Of a stretch of DNA of 64,000 nucleotides, positions 63,189 to 64,000 are shown one piece after another (position 1 is the stretch's first letter; the number at the start of each line of letters is the position of its first letter). Origin of the DNA: Dipylidium caninum (Eukaryota; Platyhelminthes; Cestoda; Cyclophyllidea; Dipylidiidae); assembly GCA_017562135.1 (NCBI GenBank), contig QEYB01000368.1, positions 248,001 to 312,000 of the forward strand. Reading direction: 5' to 3'. The position numbers and the translations under genes are program-made. The notes under the pieces were generated by a model. It worked only from the letters and a program-made list of their open reading frames with translations, searched no databases and was not told the DNA's origin.

Positions 63189-63705
63189 AACACGCAAAGT
63201 ACGCACAAGAAGTGGTACTTATTTGCCAAGTAAATCCATACAATCCCAATGAGACGAAAGATCCACGCACATCCACAAATAAAGGGGTGATTATACATTA
63301 TTTTATTAAAAATAAGATACAAATTTGTTTGCCGCAGAAGAATGGCTGAAAGAGGGTCTTCCTAAAAAACAAAACTCGCACTGATAAAGGGGGAGATGGA
63401 CAAAGACACACACACACACACAGAGAGACGATATTCTTCATGCAGTTTTGGCTGTGCCAGGGCGCACGCGATAAATAGAAAAAGGGAGAAAAGGGAAGGA
63501 GCAATAATGAATTGCGGAAAGTTCATGTGTACACGTAGAAAAGTTAAGCGGAGGAAGGCGGCGGTAGTGACGTTTCTGGCTGAGAAGGGGACTCGATCGC
63601 GGATGGATTGGGTTGAATCATAGCTTCCATGTTGGTGCCAGTGATCGTGGCAGGAATATTAATAAGAATAGTATCAACGGGGTCGCCCCCCTCCTCCGTG
63701 ACTGC
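63189..63705. other. Short intergenic region between the WD40 gene and DDX20
   Basis: About 0.5 kb between two minus-strand genes. It includes the 3' flank of the WD40 gene, with an AATAAA-type signal on the minus strand near 63297-63305, and the DDX20 promoter. Confidence 0.5.
63406..63422. repeat. (AC)n microsatellite
   Basis: About eight AC units followed by AGAGAG. Confidence 0.85.
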
Positions 63706-64000
63706 CTACGCAGACTTTGATGCCGCCGTTGCCGCGATTGGTGCTGCCTCTGTCGTAGTAACGGTACTATCTGTCGTGGTTGACACCGCAGAAGGCACCG
63801 CTGTAGCCGCGGTAGTGATAGGAGGCGCATAACGCCAAATACAGACGAGGTTATTGTCGGTCACTGCTGCCAGGAAGTGGCCATCAGAACTCATCTGCAC
63901 ACTATTCACTACAGGATTCCGGAAACCGGAGGTGATGGATTCTTTCAGTTGTTGGTCCTCGTCCCTGTTACCTTGCACCGAACATTCTGGCCATTCCAAA
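63706..64000 (-). CDS. WD40-repeat protein, C-terminal exon (partial)
   Basis: Minus-strand frame open from the window edge to TAG at 63708-63706; about 97 residues are visible. It contains one WD40 blade, 'NSVQMSSDGHFLAAVTDNNL' followed by VCIWRY, in which the final Trp is the usual W of the WD dipeptide. A Thr/Ala/Val-rich low-complexity tail of about 45 residues ends the protein. The rest of the gene lies off the right edge, so the family cannot be named. It is head to tail with DDX20 on the same strand. Confidence 0.6.
   Translation of the reverse strand, partial: LEWPECSVQGNRDEDQQLKESITSGFRNPVVNSVQMSSDGHFLAAVTDNNLVCIWRYAPPITTAATAVPSAVSTTTDSTVTTTEAAPIAATAASKSA

Overview
The window looks like nuclear DNA of a parasitic flatworm, most likely a tapeworm. 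Genes are intron-rich and well separated. The proteins are clear animal orthologues (mTOR, SPT5, PHF12, TAF1B, Gemin3/DDX20, STARD10, ADAT2). Intron sizes fall into two groups, about 29-54 nt and about 65-76 nt, plus long ones. My recollection is that cestode genomes show this bimodal pattern; species assignment is inference only.

Layout, left to right. (1) 1-361, minus: first coding exon of mTOR, running off the left edge. (2) 1411-11010, plus: a twelve-exon PDZ-LIM protein resembling LMO7/LIMCH1, head to head with mTOR. (3) 14779-16116, plus: a RING-H2 E3 ligase of the RNF115/RNF126 type. (4) 17805-18391, plus: tRNA adenosine deaminase ADAT2 with a broken last exon. (5) 19396-20166, plus: a single-exon ankyrin-like unknown, with a weak divergent ORF beside it. 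(6) 21876-26296, plus: SPT5, nine exons, with a short C-terminus. (7) 27116-32747, minus: two intronless SLC46-type transporters in tandem. (8) 33938-34942, plus: a C1orf43 (NICE-3) orthologue. (9) 35127-39142, minus: TAF1B, an RNA polymerase I initiation factor. (10) 40584-44813, plus: PHF12. (11) 46504-50426, minus: STARD10. (12) 54890-56923: a near-perfect 0.8-kb inverted repeat with one replication-type histone H3 gene per arm. (13) 58901-63188, minus: DDX20/Gemin3. (14) 63706-64000, minus: 3' end of a WD40 gene leaving the right edge.

Most of the content is unlinked housekeeping: growth control (mTOR), transcription by Pol II (SPT5, PHF12) and Pol I (TAF1B), chromatin (H3), snRNP assembly (DDX20), tRNA editing (ADAT2), and lipid and solute transport. 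I see no operon, prokaryotic island, CRISPR array, identifiable transposon or virus.

Recurrent theme: five exon chains (PDZ-LIM, SPT5, PHF12, STARD10, RNF126-like) close perfectly in frame. ADAT2, C1orf43, TAF1B and DDX20 each need one or two single-base changes, and TAF1B also has an in-frame stop. Several lie in short homopolymers, so assembly error is the leading explanation.

I found no convincing unknown system. The best leads are the palindromic H3 pair with an unusual residue 87-90 signature, alternative ends of the PDZ domain in the PDZ-LIM gene, the truncated SPT5 tail, and introns as short as 29 nt.
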